The translations under genes and the position numbers were made by a program. Positions 22,461 through 34,870 of a stretch of DNA of 64,000 nt are shown piece after piece (within the stretch, counting starts at the first letter, position 1; the number at the start of each line of letters is the position of its first letter). Source of the stretch: Peromyscus leucopus (lineage: Eukaryota; Chordata; Mammalia; Rodentia; Cricetidae); contig NC_051070.1 in NCBI RefSeq assembly GCF_004664715.2, positions 73,350,200 through 73,414,199 on the forward strand. Reading direction: 5' to 3'. The notes under the pieces were generated by a model, which was not told where the DNA came from, ran no database searches, and was given only the letters and a program-made list of their open reading frames with translations.

Positions 22461-24524
22461 CTGAAGAAAGGGGAAGCTGCTTGTCAGAGTCAAACAGTTA
22501 TGGTATCAAATGAAAAATTTATGAATAGTTCCTGAAGCTCTAGTGTTCAAAACCGTGACTACAATAATACTCTACTGTTGACTTGAAATATAATGATAGA
22601 GTTGAATTTTAGTGTTCTCACTATCCTTCCCCTCCTCATAATGTACATGTGTGTGATGCAGTGTATCTGTACAAAGAATGATTGCTTTTATACCTTTAAT
22701 TTTACAAGTAAATGTTTAAGAATTAAAGCTCTATGAACTCTGTGACCTACAGTGACAACAGGCCTGGCATGATATACCCACAGATGTAGTAGTATTAGAA
22801 ATATCATGGGATTAACCAAAACCTTGCTGAGTCAATTGAACTCTGTCTATAGAAGATGACACCCATACCTAACACCATTGTTGGGACTAAGAAACTGTGT
22901 CTAGTTAGCTAATAGGCATGTGGGAAAACCTATTAACATTATTCTACCAAGTGAACATACTATTAAATGACTTTCCAATGACTTATAGACCTATACATTT
23001 CTCAACTCTCATGAGAAAAGCTCCTATTTGCAGAATATGATGTTTAACCCTGTGAGTCAGAACTAGTCAAGGTACAGGGAATAATAAACCACAGAATGTT
23101 CATCTGTCAAATGGACGTCTGTATCCTCCTCATAAACCTCAGAGATCATTGTGGAATAAATGGAAAAAGAACATAAAAGGCAAAAGACTTGATGGAACAC
23201 AAAGAAACTGTGTCCTCCAGGTGTATCAAGGCAGGTGTATACATGAACTCCCAGTAACTGTGAGATACACAAGCCTGCTGAGAATTAAAGCCAGACCAAA
23301 TCCCATCATGGAAAAGAGAGGTGGACATGAAGTTCTACCCATAGCAGAGGTGATAACAACACTTAATACCTGCTAGGTGAAGGATAAACTTCTTTTTCTT
23401 GTAGAGTGCTGCCAAACTCCATCAAAAGCCACACACCCATGGGAAGAAACCTTCGTAATTGTTCTATGAAAACAGAAAAGAGGACACAAAGTTGAGTGGG
23501 AAGAGAAAGGGGAGTGTATTTGGGAGATGTGAGGATGGGGTAAATATGATCAAAATGCATTGTAAGAATTCTCAAGTAACTAATAATGAAAAAGAATTAA
23601 AAACTATCAAATTGCCACTAAGTATGCACTTACTGCATATAAATTATACCCCAGCTACACAGATGTTTTCATGTGCAAAAAGATACTGCTGTGTATTAAT
23701 TATACAAAATGAGAGATTTCATTTTACCATTTTCATAATTTATCTAAAGCATTTTAGCTGTGTTTGGCCCCATTGTCCTTTCATTCATTTCCTCTTCCCC
23801 TCACCCATTTTCTTCTTGAGACAGTCCAATGTACATGTTTATGACTGTTTGTCCATATGTGCTCTACACATGAGAAAAACATGTGATGCTTGTCTTCTGA
23901 ATCTGGTTTATATCATTATGGTAAGTGAAATAAACACAGATTTCTTTTCATGTAACTGTAAATATTACTTTTAAACATTTTAATTTTTATTTTGTTTCAT
24001 TAAGTATAATATAGATTTTTATATTGACCCTTACTCTTACTTTGATAAGCCCTAGTTAATTATTTTTTCTCATTTTATTAAAAGTATCATTTACACTTTG
24101 TAAGAGTTATAGTATAATAATTCAATATATACCACAGTGCATATAATGATCCAAGTGAAATAATTACTGTCTCCTCAGAACTTATACTTTGTAATGGAAA
24201 ACATTTCTCTTTTTTTATTTTATTTAGCATTCAAGTGCAGAAATAATGCCCTTACTCCGTCCCTGCATCCCTCCCTTTCCCCTTCTTCCACTGCTCCTTT
24301 CGAAACTGTCATCAAATGAAGACAGTGGGGGCGGTCAGAGATTTTTTTTTTGTTTGAAATTTTTTGGGAGGACTCACTTAAACTATCTCAATTATATTAG
24401 TATATTTCTATACATATTTTCTATATGAAATTTATAAGATTTATAAAACTGCCTTCTGTTTTTCATTTTCTCAGAGATTCGTCTGTTTGATTCTTGGTAC
24501 ATTGTTGGTGCATTGAATACTTAG
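22461..24524. other. End of unit A and spacer, gene-free
   Basis: Up to about 23240 it aligns with unit B 50120-50900. Beyond that I recognise nothing. Confidence 0.45.
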
Positions 24525-25485
24525 GTTTTTTTGTTTGTTTGTTTGTTTTTACATTTTATTTTTTTTATTTTACAATACTATTCAGTTCCACATAATAGCC
24601 ACAGATTCCCTCGTTCTCTCCCCTCCTGCCCCCCTCCCCTTCCCCCCAGCACAACCCCCATTACCACTTCCTCCAGATCAAGGTCTCCCCCCCCCCCCCC
24701 CCCCGAGGACTGGGATCGACCCGATAGACCCAGTCCAGGCAGGTCCTGTCCCCTCCTCCCAGATTGAGCCAAGTGTCCCTGCCTAAGTCATAGGCTTCAA
24801 ACAGCCAACTCATGCAACGAGCCCAGGACCTGGTACCACTGCCTAGATGCCTCCCAAACAGATCAAGCCAATAGACTGCCTCACCCATTCAGAGGGCCTG
24901 ATCCAGTTGGGGGCCCCTCAGCCTTTGGTTCATAGTTCCTGTGTTTCCATTCGTTTGGCTATTTGTCCCCGTGCTTTATCCAACCTTGGTTTCAACAATT
25001 CTCGCTCACATAAACCCTCCTCTTTATCACCAATTAGACTCCCAGTGCTCCACCAGGGGCCCAGCCGTGGATGTCTGCATCCAGATTCCTCAGTCCTTGG
25101 ATGGGGCTTATGGCACAACTATCAGGGTGTTTGGCCATCCCATCACCAGAGTAGGCCAGTCCCGGCTGTCTCCTGACCACTGCCAGCAGTCCTTCGTGGG
25201 GGCATCTTCATGCATTTCTGTGGGCCTCTCCAGCTTTTTGTCTCCTCCTTTTCTCATGTGGTCTTCATTCACCATGGTCTCCCATTCCTTATTCTCCCTC
25301 TCTTTTCCCGATCCAGCTAGGATCTCCCACTCTCTTTCCCTTGCCCCTTGCCCCTCACTGCTCCCACTCATGTCCAGGCTGTCCATGCAGATCTCATCCA
25401 TCTCTCCGTGTCTTTCTTGGGGTCCCATTTTCCAGGTAGCCTCACTGGTGATGTGAGTAGCAGTCCAGTCATCCTTGTTCCACAT

Positions 25486-28400
25486 CTAGCATCTTCCTAT
25501 GAGTGAGTACATACCATATTTGTCTTTCTGAGTCTGGGTTACCTCACTCAGGATGATTTTTTCTAGATCCATCCATTTGCCTGCAAACCTCATGATGTCA
25601 TTGTTTTTCTCTGCTGAGTAGTATTCCATTGTGTATGTGCCACAATTTATTTATCCATTCTTCAGTTGAAGGGCATCTAGGTTGTTTCCAGGTTTTGGCT
25701 ATTACAAACAATGCTGATATGAACATAGCTGATCAAGTGCTCTTGTGGTATGATTGAGCATTTCTTGGGTATATGCCCAAGAGTGGTATAGCTGGATCTT
25801 GGGGAGATTGATTCCCAATTTTCTAAGAAAGCGCCATATTGATTTCCAAAGTGGTTGTACAAGCTTGCATTCCCACCAGCAGTGGAGGAGAGTTCCCCTA
25901 GTTCCACATCCTCTCCAGCATAGAGTGTCTTCAGTGTTTTTGATCTTAGCCACTCTGACAGGCATAAGGTGGTATCTCAGAGTTGTTTTGATTTGCATTT
26001 CCCTGATGATTAGGGATGTTGAGCAATTCCTTAAATGTCTTTCTGCCATTTGGGTTTCCTCTGTTGAGAATTCTCTGTTTAGTTCTAAAGCCCATTTCTC
26101 AATTGGACTGTTGGTCGTTTTGATGTCTAATTTCTTGAGTTCCTTATATATTCTGGATATCAGTCCTCTGTCACATGTGGAGTTGTTGAAGATCTTTTCC
26201 CATTCTGTAGGCTGTCACTTTGCCTTGTTGACCGTATCCTTTGCTCTACAAAAGCTTCTCAGTTTCAAGAGGTCCCATTGATTGATTGTTTGTCTCTGCG
26301 TCTGCGCTACTGGTGTTATATTTAGGAAGTGATCTCCTATGCCAATGCGTTCAAGACTACTTCCTACTTTTTCTTCTAGCAGGTTCAGAGTAGTTGGATT
26401 TATGTTGAGGTCTTTGATCCACTTGGACTTAAGTTTTGTGCACAGTGACAGATATGGATCTATTTGCAGCCTTCTACACATTGATATCCAGTTATGCCAG
26501 CACCATTTGTTGAAGATGCTTTCTTTTTTCCATTGTACACGTTTGATTCTTTGTCAAAAATTATATGTTCATAGGTGTGTGAGTTAATGTCAGGGTCTTC
26601 AATTCGATTCCATTGGTCCACATGTCGGTTATTATGCCAATACCAAGCTGTTTTTATTACTGTAGCTCTATAGTAGAGCTTGAAGTCAGGGATTGTGATG
26701 CCTCCAGAGGTTGTTTTATTGTACAGGATTCTTCTGGCTATCCTGGGTTTTTTGTTTTTCCATATGAAGTTGAGTATTTTTCTTTCCAGTTCTGTGAAGA
26801 ATTGTGTTGGTATTTTGATGGGGATTGCATTGAATCTGTAGATTGCTTTTGTTAAGATTGCCATTTTTACTATGTTAACCCTGCTTATCCATGAGCATGG
26901 GAAATCTTTCCATTTTCTGATATCTTCTTCAAATTCTTTTTTCAGGGACTTAAAGTTCTTGTCATATAGGTCCTTCACTTGCTTGGTTAGTGTTACCCCA
27001 AGGTATTCAATGTCATTTGTGGCTATTGTAAAGGGTGATGTATCTCTAATTGCCTTCTCAGCTTCTTTGTCCATTGTATATAGGAGGGCTACTGATTTTT
27101 TTGAGTTGATCTTGTATCCTGCTATGTTGCTGAAGGTGTTTATAAGCTTTATCAATTCCTGGGTGGAATCTTTGGGGTCACTCAAGTATACTATCATGTC
27201 ATCTGCAAATAGGGAAAGCTTGACTTCTTCCTTTCCAATTTGTATCCCCTTAATCTCCTTATGTTGTCTTATTGCTCTGGCTAGAACTTCAAGTACTATA
27301 TTGAATAAGTATGGGGAGAGTGGACAGCCTTTCCTTGTTCCTGATTTTAGTGGAATTGCTTTGAGTTTCTCTCCATTTAATTTGATGTTGGCTGTTGGCT
27401 TGCTGTAAATTGCCTTTATTATGTTTAGGTATGTTCCCTGTATTCCCGATCACTCCAAGACTTTTATCATGAAGGGGTGTTGGATTTTGTCAAATGCCTT
27501 TTCTGCATCTAGTGAGATGATCATGTGGTTTTTTTCTTTGAGTTTGTTTATATGGTGTATTACATTGATGGACTTTCGTCAGGGGATCAAGGGATCCCTT
27601 GCATCCCTGGGATGAAGCTTACTTGATCATGGTGGATAATTGTTCTGATGTGTTCTTGAGTCTGTTTGCCAGTATTTTATTGAGTATTTTTGCATCAATG
27701 TTCATGAGGGAGATCGGTCTGTAGTTCTCTTTCTTTGTTGCATCCTTGTTTGGTTTAGGAATCAGCGTAATTGTAGCCTCATAGAAGGAGTTTGGTAATG
27801 TTCCTTCTGTTTCTATTATGTGGAACAATTTAGAGAGTATTGGTATTAACTCTTCTTTGAAGATCTGGTAGAATTCTGTGCTCAAACCATCTGGTCCTGA
27901 GCTTTTTTTGGTTGGGAGACTTTTAATGACTGTTTCTATTTCCTTAGGGGTTATTGGACTATTTAAATAGTTATCTGGTCTTGATTTAACTTAGGTATGT
28001 GGTACCTATCCAGAAAAATGTCCATTTCTTTTAGGTTTTCCAGTTTTGTGGAGTAGAGGTTTTTGAAATATGACCTTATAATTCTCTGGATTTCCTCAAT
28101 GTCTGTTGTTATGGCCCCCTTTTCCTTTCTGATTTTGTTGATTTGGATTCTCTCTCTCTGTCTTTTGGTTAGTTTGGATAAGGGCTTGTCTATCTTGTTG
28201 ATTTTCTCAAAGAACCAACTCTTTGTTTCATTAATTTTTTGTATTATTCTCTTAGTTTCTAATTTATTAATTTCACCTCCACTTTGATAATTTCCTGGCG
28301 TCTATTCTTCCTGGGAGACTTTGCTTCTTCTTGTTCTAGAGCTTTCAGGTGTGCTGTTAAGTCACTAGTGTGGGATTTCTCCAACTTCTTTATGTGGGCA

Positions 28401-29299
28401 TTTAGTGCTATGAATTTCCCTCTTAGCACTGCTTTCATAGTATCCCATAAGTTTGGGTATGTGGTGTCTTCATTTTCATTGTTCTCTTGGAAGTCTTTAA
28501 TTTCTTTCTTTATTTCTTCCTTAACCCATTGGTGATTCAGTTGAGCATTATTCAGTTTCCATGAGATTGTAGGTTTTCTGTAGTTTTTGTTGTTGTTGAA
28601 ATCTAACTTTAAACCATGGTGGTCTGATAGAACACAGGAAGTTATTACAATTGTTATGTATCTGTAGAGATTTGCTTTGTGGCCAAGTATGTGGTCGATT
28701 TTAGAGAAAGTTCCATGGGGTGCTGAGAAGAAGGTATATTCTTTCTTGTTAGGATGGAATGTTCTGTAGATATCTATTAGGTCCAATTGGGTCATGACAT
28801 CAGTTAAGTCCTTTATTTCTCTGTTAAGTTTCGATTTGGGAGATCTGTCCAGTGGTGAAAGTGGGGTGTTGAGATCTCCCACTATTAATGTGTGGGGTTT
28901 TATATGTGGTTTAAGCTTTAGTAATGTTTCTTTTACATATGTGGGTGCCCTTGTGTTTGGGGCATAAATGTTCAGAATTGAAACTTCATCTTGGTGGATC
29001 ATTCCTGTGAGGAGGATGTAATGCCCTTCTTGATCTCTTTTGATTGATTTTAGTTTGAAGTCTATTTTGTTGGATATCAGGATGGATACACCCTCTTGTT
29101 TCTTAAGACCATTTGATTGGAAAGTCTTTTCCCAGCCTTTTATTCTTAGGTAGTGTCTGTCTTTGAATTTGAGATGTGTTTCTTGTGTGTAGCAGATAGA
29201 TGGGTCCTGCTTTCGTATCCATTCTGTAAGCCTATATCTTTTTATAGGTGAATTAAGTCCGTTGATATTAAGGGATATTAACGACCAGTGATTGTTCAT
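25486..29299 (-). pseudogene. L1 ORF2 (endonuclease/reverse transcriptase), broken
   Basis: Spans about 1271 codons, the normal family length. The first 346 codons are open and contain an apparently complete APE-type endonuclease: N in [11 protein letters not shown] in [24 protein letters not shown] and SDHHGLK. The reverse transcriptase FADD motif is still encoded near 27195-27210. The C-terminal Cys-rich segment is at about 25900, and the ORF ends with a stop at 25486-25488. Frame breaks near 28260, 27885-27619, 27197 and 26470 destroy the protein. Confidence 0.9.
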
Positions 29300-29361
29300 C
29301 CCTGTTATTTTTGGTGGTAGTGTGTCTGTACTTCTCTTCTTTGGGGTTTACTGTTGTGGCT

Positions 29362-30474
29362 TTATCTATTGCCTGTGTTTTCGAGTGTGTATCTGACTTC
29401 CTTTGGTGGGAATTTTCCTTCTAGTGCTTTCTGTAGGGCTGGGTTTGTGGATAGGTATTGTTTAAATCTGGCTTTGTCTTCAAATGTCTTGTTCCTTCCG
29501 TCTATGATGATTGAAAGTTTTGCTGGGTATATTAGTCTGGGCTGACATCCACGGTCTCTTAGTGTCTGCGTTACATCTGTCCAGGTCCTTCTGGCTTTCA
29601 AAGTCTCCATTGAGAAATCAGGTGTTATTCTGATCGTTTTACCTTTATAGGTCACTTGGCTTTTTTCCTTTGCTGCTCTTAATATTCTTTCTTTATTCTG
29701 TAAATTTAATTGTTTAATTATTATGTTTCGAGGGGGATTTTTTTTGGGGGTCTACTCTGTTTGGTGTTCTATAGGCTTCTTGTATCTTCATAGGCATTTC
29801 CTTCTTTAAGTTGGGAAAGTTTTCTTCTATGATTTTGTTGAATATATTTTCTGTGCCTTTGAGTTGGTATTCTTCACCTTCTTCTATCCCTATAATTCAT
29901 AGGTTTGGTCTTTTCATGGTGTCCCAAATTTCTTGGACATTTTGGTTCATGGCTTTGTTGGCTTTAGTGTTTCCTTCGACTGATGAAACTATTTCTTCTA
30001 CTGTATCTTCAATGCCAGAGATCCTCTCTTCCATCTCTTGCATTCTGTTGGTTATACTTGCATCTGAAGTTCCCGATCTTTTACTCAGGTTTTCTATTTC
30101 CAGCATTCCCTCAGTTTGTGTTTTCTTTATTTTTTTCAATTTCCCTTTTCAGGTCTTGGACTGTTTCCTTTATTTGTTTCATTGCTTTTTCATGATTTTC
30201 TTTCAGTACTTTATTGTTTTCTTCCAGGACTTTATTGTTTTCTTCTAATTTGTTTGCCCTTTCCTCTAGCTGTTTACAGTGTTCTTCCCTTTTTTTTTGT
30301 CTTTTCCTCTACACAAGCCTCTAACTTCTTCAGGATGTTACTCATAAGGCTATTTTCTTCTGCTTCTTCCAATTTTTGATGTTCAGGTCTAGATGTTGGA
30401 GGTGGGCTAGGTTCTGGTGATGCTGTATTGCTCTTTATTTTGTTGTATGTACTTCTGCCTTGACGTCTGCCCAT
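29362..30474 (-). pseudogene. L1 ORF1 (ORF1p), frameshifted
   Basis: The span of about 371 codons equals the usual rodent ORF1p length. It starts at MGRRQGRSTYN and stays open in pieces at 30474-30274, 30139-29897 and 29655-29362. The pieces contain a coiled-coil-like part (MLEIENLSKRSG, RMQEMEERISGIEDTVEE) and the C-terminal RNA-binding part (GKTIRITPDFS, RGCQPRLIYPAKLSI). ORF1p is the trimeric RNA chaperone of the L1 particle. The frame is lost between the pieces. Confidence 0.88.
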
Positions 30475-30554
30475 CTCCTTGTGGTTCCTTCTTGGTCTTA
30501 TCAGTGTACTTGTTTCAGAAAGAGCTGACAGATTAATGAAGTCTCTCTCTCTTG

Positions 30555-30800
30555 TCCAGATGGGAGTTCTCTTGTCCAAATGGGGAACTCCGGGGCAGGA
30601 TGGAAGCTCTTATCTGGACCGGAAGTCTGGAGAAGGATGGGTGCTTTTGTCCAGACAGGAAGTCCGGGGTAGGATGTGTGCTCTTGTCCAGAAGGGAAGT
30701 CCAGGTCAGGATGTGAGATCTTGTCCAGGAGGGAAGTCCAGGGCAAGATGGGAGCCATCTCTCTCTGGTCCAGAAGGGAAGTCGGGGGCAGGTTGGGAGC
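30555..30800 (-). repeat. 37-bp tandem repeats in the L1 5'UTR
   Basis: GTCCAG-type unit starts are seen at 30649, 30686 and 30723, giving a 37-base period, with diverged units on both sides. The + strand L1 at 9459 has far fewer units. Confidence 0.85.
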
Positions 30801-31332
30801 TGGGGGCCGTCTCTAAGTCTCAGGAGGTGGCTGGGGTCTCTGGCAGATGGGCATGGAGGCAGGGCGTGGAGATTGCAGGGGCTGCCGGGGGGCTTGGAAA
30901 AGGGGATCCCTCCCGGTGGGTCTAGAAGGGAACCTGCCTGGTGCCCAGAACCTGGGGCCAAGTTGGGCAGGTCTTCCTGGAGTGGCTGGTACCCAGGGTT
31001 GTGGTCCGGGTTGGGCTCAGATACTCGCCTCTGTTCCAGAAGGGAAGTCGGGGGCAGGATGGGAGCTGGGGGCCGGTCTCTAAGTCTCAGGAAGTGGCTG
31101 GGGTCTCGGGCAGATGGGCGTGGAGGCAGGGCATAGAGATTGCAGGGGCTGCCAGGGGGCTTGGAAAAGGGGATCCCTCCCGGTGGGTCTAGAAGGGAAC
31201 CTGCCTGGTGGCCAGAACCTGGGGCCAAGTTGGGCATGTCTTCCCAGAGTGGCTGGTGCCCAGGGATGGGGTCTGGGTTGGGCCCGGATACTCACCTCTG
31301 GTCCAGAAGGGAAGTTGGGGGCAGGATGGGCC
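30799..31332 (-). repeat. Two 267-bp L1 promoter monomers
   Basis: The word TAAGTCTCAGGA recurs at 30814 and 31081, and the sequence between is repeated almost exactly. This gives a 267-bp monomer, comparable in arrangement to the promoter monomers of mouse L1 though not the same sequence. Confidence 0.9.
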
Positions 31333-32025
31333 AAACTTTTGCTATAAAAATTAGAAAACTCAAAAAGATTTTTGTGAGTTTAGCATATTCTCATGGGTCA
31401 CAATTTGTACCTCACTGCTAGAGATGCTTATGGTTAAGTCAGATTATAGGTGTAGAGACAAAAAGAAATAGACATGTTAACATGAGGCCCCAGGCCTGGA
31501 AAAAGAACTACAGTCATCTGAGGAACACTGAGAGTGGGATAAATTGTCTTCCCCAGAGGAGACCCCCCCACCCCTAACTGATTATCCAGTACCATGCTCA
31601 GGTTAGAGGTCTAGTGAGAAAGGGTCTGTAATAAGTGTAATAGTAAATTATTTTGCAAAATACATGGGATTTCTTTCATAAGAATGGGTTCTATGGACTG
31701 GGAAACAATGCTCAGGAGTCTGGGATAATACAATAGTCTTGGGGATTCAGGTGAGGTCTGGTTCTACAGATAGCAAAAGTTCACTAGATTATTAACTACA
31801 TCCAATCCCAGCTTTCTGGGTGGAACACAGGTGTCAATCTTTTCCATGGAAGAGAAAGCCTGCAAGTATAACATTTCTGGTTTCCTTTGTGCTATCTATG
31901 AGCATGAGGAGGGAGGGAGGGAGATAAATATAGAAGGGAGGAGGTTAATTAAAATAACAAAATGTATTACTGAAAGTGCTGCAATAAATCATAATATTAA
32001 CTATTTACCAAGGTATTAAAAACAT
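31333..32025. other. Spacer, possibly with old L1 3'UTR
   Basis: No gene. Around 31520-31600 ('gtcttccccagagga', 'ctgattatccagtacc') it recalls sense-strand old L1 3'UTR, but too weakly for a firm call. Confidence 0.35.
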
Positions 32026-32201
32026 GCCGGGCATTGGTGGCACATGCCTTTAATCCCAGCACTCCGGAGGCAGAGGCAGGTGGATCTCTGTGAGTTCGAG
32101 GCCAGCCTGGGCTACCAAGTGAGCTCCAGGAAAGGCGCAAAGCTACACAGAGAAACCCTGTCTCGAAAAAAACAAAAAAACAAAACAAAACAAAAAAAAA
32201 C
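32026..32201 (+). mobile_element. B1 SINE, sense
   Basis: Full-length B1: GCCGGGC head, 'cctttaatcccagcactc', 'gaggccagcctgggctacca', 'gagaaaccctgtctcg', and a tail of A runs broken by C. The internal 'aaggcgcaaagctacacag' variant is the one I associate with cricetid rodents. Confidence 0.95.
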
Positions 32202-32627
32202 AATGCATGTAATTCAGTGTATAAATATACATATATGCTTTTTAATAAACTTTTATCATCTGGGCTGAGGCTGTTCCCTACAAGAGCCAAAGACAACATA
32301 AGAAAAATTCCCATACCAGACACAAGAAGTCCTTTTAGAAGTTGTTGGCCAGGGCTGTCCAAGAGTCTCCCAAAATATATAGCCTCTTGTTGCCCTTGGT
32401 TACTACCCCCTCCACCCAGTGGTGGAAGGTAAGTCCCTATCATAGAGGACACCACGCACTTCAGAAACAGGGCCCAAAGGCCCTTGAGCTGGAAATGACA
32501 TAAACGCCCCCTCCCTGAGGATAGTATTCCTGGTACCAGAAGTTACTACGCAAGCCTCCAAAGGAGGAAACCAGCCAGCAGTCCGTGCAGTCGATGATGC
32601 CTGAGCACAGCAGCAATGACCGGCAGG
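32202..32627. other. Unassigned repeat-like DNA
   Basis: No gene. Its base composition differs from the AT-rich surroundings, and it may be part of an old retroelement. Confidence 0.35.
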
Positions 32628-32701
32628 GTGCAGTCATCTTAGGGTGCAGTAATCTTAGAGTGCAGTAATCTTAGGGTGCAGTCACCTTAGGGTGCAGTAA
32701 C
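32628..32701. repeat. 16-bp minisatellite
   Basis: Four full units and part of a fifth of GTGCAGT(A/C)A(T/C)CTTAG(G/A) in direct order. This is a simple tandem array without spacers, so it is not a CRISPR. Confidence 0.93.
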
Positions 32702-32917
32702 AGCACACAAACACTGGTGGTATCAAAGAGCGCTCTCATAGAACTTAAGACCAGCTCAGCCACAGAGGGAAACCACACCTGGTGCTGGAGATTGAGCACA
32801 CTAGTTTGTGCTTCTTTATTTGTATAGAATTCAGTAAGCATGAATAGATTCATGTTGTTCCAAATCATAGATCATACAATTTTTACAGCTCCTTCATTTT
32901 GATGCTTACGTTATTAC

Positions 32918-33155
32918 TGCTTTATTTATTTAAATTTGTTTATTTTTATTTCATGTGTATGGATTTTTTTTTTTTACCTGTACATATGTATGTGTACCAT
33001 ATGTATCCTAGTGCCCACAGAAGTCAGAAAAGGGCATCAGATGATTGTATCGTATAGTGATTGTAAACCACATGTAGTTGCTGGGAACCAAATCTGGGTC
33101 CTATGCCAAAGCAACAAGAGCTCTTAATCACCTAGCCATCTCTCTCCAGCCCCAT
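32918..33155 (-). mobile_element. B3-type SINE, antisense
   Basis: Antisense landmarks are 'gtgcccacagaagtcagaaa', 'gttgctgggaaccaaatctg' and 'agccatctctctccagcccc', the last being the complement of the tRNA-like head. Confidence 0.85.
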
Positions 33156-33174
33156 AACTTACCGTGTGCATATG

Positions 33175-33360
33175 TGGGCTGGTGAGAGGGCTCACTAGGT
33201 AAAGGTGCCTACTGCCAAGACTTACTACCAACCCAAGTTTGCTTCACTGGCCACAAATGGAAGAAATGGAGAAATGACTCCCTGTAGTCATTCTTTGACT
33301 TAAATACATCTTATGTAGAATGAACACACACACAACATATACGTAAATGAAGGTAATGAA
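33175..33360 (+). mobile_element. B2/B3-type SINE, sense, diverged
   Basis: Begins 'gggctggtgagagggctcac', a B2/B3 tRNA-like head, continues 'ctgccaagacttactac', and ends in an AC-rich tail. With the antisense copy just left of it, it forms a head-to-head SINE pair. Confidence 0.65.
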
Positions 33361-33594
33361 ATGTGACAAACTCCTTGATATATACTTCTTTCTACAGACT
33401 TTTTCCAACTTCTCAGAACCCACTCTTGTATATTTCAGAGAACCCGAGTCAGACTCTTTCTACCACACTGCCAATTAGGTATATTAAATGACTAAATTTA
33501 AATTACTCTGAAAATATTCAAAACTCTCATATTTTATATTTCTTAAATTGTTTGATGTTGAGGTGTTTAAAAATATACAAGATAGTTACTTCTT

Positions 33595-34545
33595 CTTCTT
33601 TTTGTGTTTTTTTCCTTTTATTTTATTTTACAATACCATTCAGCTCTACATATCAGCCACAGATTCCCTTGTTCTCCCCGCTCCTGTCCCCTTTCCCTAC
33701 CCCCCAGACCATCCACCATTCCCACCTCCTCCAGGGCAAAGCTTCCCCCGAGGACTGAGATCAACCTGGTAGACTCAGTCCAGGCAGGTCCAGTCCCCTC
33801 CTCCCAGACTGAGCCAAGCATCCCTGCATAAGCCCCAGGTTTCAAACAGCCAACTCATGTAATGAGCACAGGACCCGGTACCACTGCCTAGATGCCTCCC
33901 AAACAGATCAAGCCAATCAACTGTCTCACCTATTCAGAGGGCCTGATCCAGTTGGGGGCCTCTCAGCCTTTGGTTCATAGTTCATGTGTTCCCTTTCCTT
34001 TGGCTATTTGTCCTGTGCTTTATCCAACCTTCGTCTCAACAATTCTCGCTCATATAAACCCTCCTTTTTCTTGCTAACTGGACTCCCGGAGCTCCACCGG
34101 GGGCCTAGCCGTGGATCTCTGCATCCAGATCCCTCAGTTGTTGGATGGGTTTCCAGCATGACTATTAGGGTGTTTGGCCGTCCCATCACCAGAGTAGTTC
34201 AGTTCCAGCTGTCTCTTGACCATTGCCAGCAGTCTATTGTGGGTTATCTTTGTGGATTTCTGTGGGCCTCTCTAGCACTTTGTTTCTTCCTTTTCTCATG
34301 TGGTCTTCATTTACCATGGTCTCCTATTCCTTGTTCTCCCTCTCTGTTCTTGATCCAGCTGGGATCTCCCGCTCCCACAGGCTTTCTTTCCCTTGCCCCT
34401 CGCCCCTCATTACTCCCACTCATGTCCAGGTTATTCATGTAGATCTCAGCCATTTCTCCGTCATTGGGTGATCCCCGTGTCTTTCTTGGGGTGCTGTTTT
34501 CCAGGTAGCCTCCCTGGTGATGTGAGTAGCAGTCCAGTCATCCAT
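33595..34545 (-). mobile_element. L1 3' part of a 5'-inverted insertion, antisense
   Basis: This is the same 3'UTR as the full-length L1 (compare 24545-25470), in the same minus orientation, ending abruptly at about 34545. Confidence 0.9.
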
Positions 34546-34870
34546 AGGCAGGACCAACATAGTAAAAATGGCAATTTTACCAAAAGCAATCTACAGATTC
34601 AATGCAATCCCCATCAAAATATCAACACAATTCTTCACAGACCTAGAAAGAATAATACTCAACTTCATATGGAAAAACAAAAAACCCAGGATAGCCAAAA
34701 GAATCCTGTACAATAAGACAACCTCTGGAGGCATCACCATCCCTGACTTCAAGCTCTACTATAGAGCTACAGTAATAAAAGCAGCTTGGTATTGGCATAA
34801 AAACCGGCATGTGGACCAATGGAATCAAATTGAAGACTCTGACATTAATCCGCACACCTATGAACATATA
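34546..34870 (+). mobile_element. Inverted L1 ORF2 segment of the same insertion
   Basis: The strand switches here to sense ORF2 ('accaacatagtaaaaatggc' to 'cacacctatgaacata'). The translation from 34568 reads [19 protein letters not shown] and continues into [18 protein letters not shown]. It corresponds to about 26885-26565 of the full-length L1. About 1.1 kb between the two halves is missing. This is the pattern of twin priming with loss at the junction. Confidence 0.85.

Larger units (their letters stand above)
24525..31332 (-). mobile_element. Full-length young L1 with tandem 5'UTR monomers, ORFs broken
   Basis: Read on the minus strand: two 267-bp 5'UTR monomers (about 31332-30799), a run of 37-bp repeats (about 30800-30555), ORF1 (30474-29362), ORF2 (29299-25486), a C-rich antisense 3'UTR and a tail at about 24560-24525. 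The length of about 6.8 kb and the complete order make it full-length. Both ORFs are interrupted by stops and frameshifts, so it is inactive. Its sequence is the best internal reference for the other L1 fragments in this window. Confidence 0.95.

Noticed and set aside
25754..27408. Long + strand frames between 25754 and 27408
   Set aside because: Antisense shadows of L1 ORF2.
30501..31421. Several overlapping Gly/Pro-rich frames on both strands, up to 234 codons
   Set aside because: They lie in the GC-rich tandem 5'UTR repeats of the L1. Repeats whose unit length is not stop-prone keep several frames open.
32628..32701. Regularly repeated units considered as CRISPR
   Set aside because: Units are contiguous without spacers and the host is a mammal.
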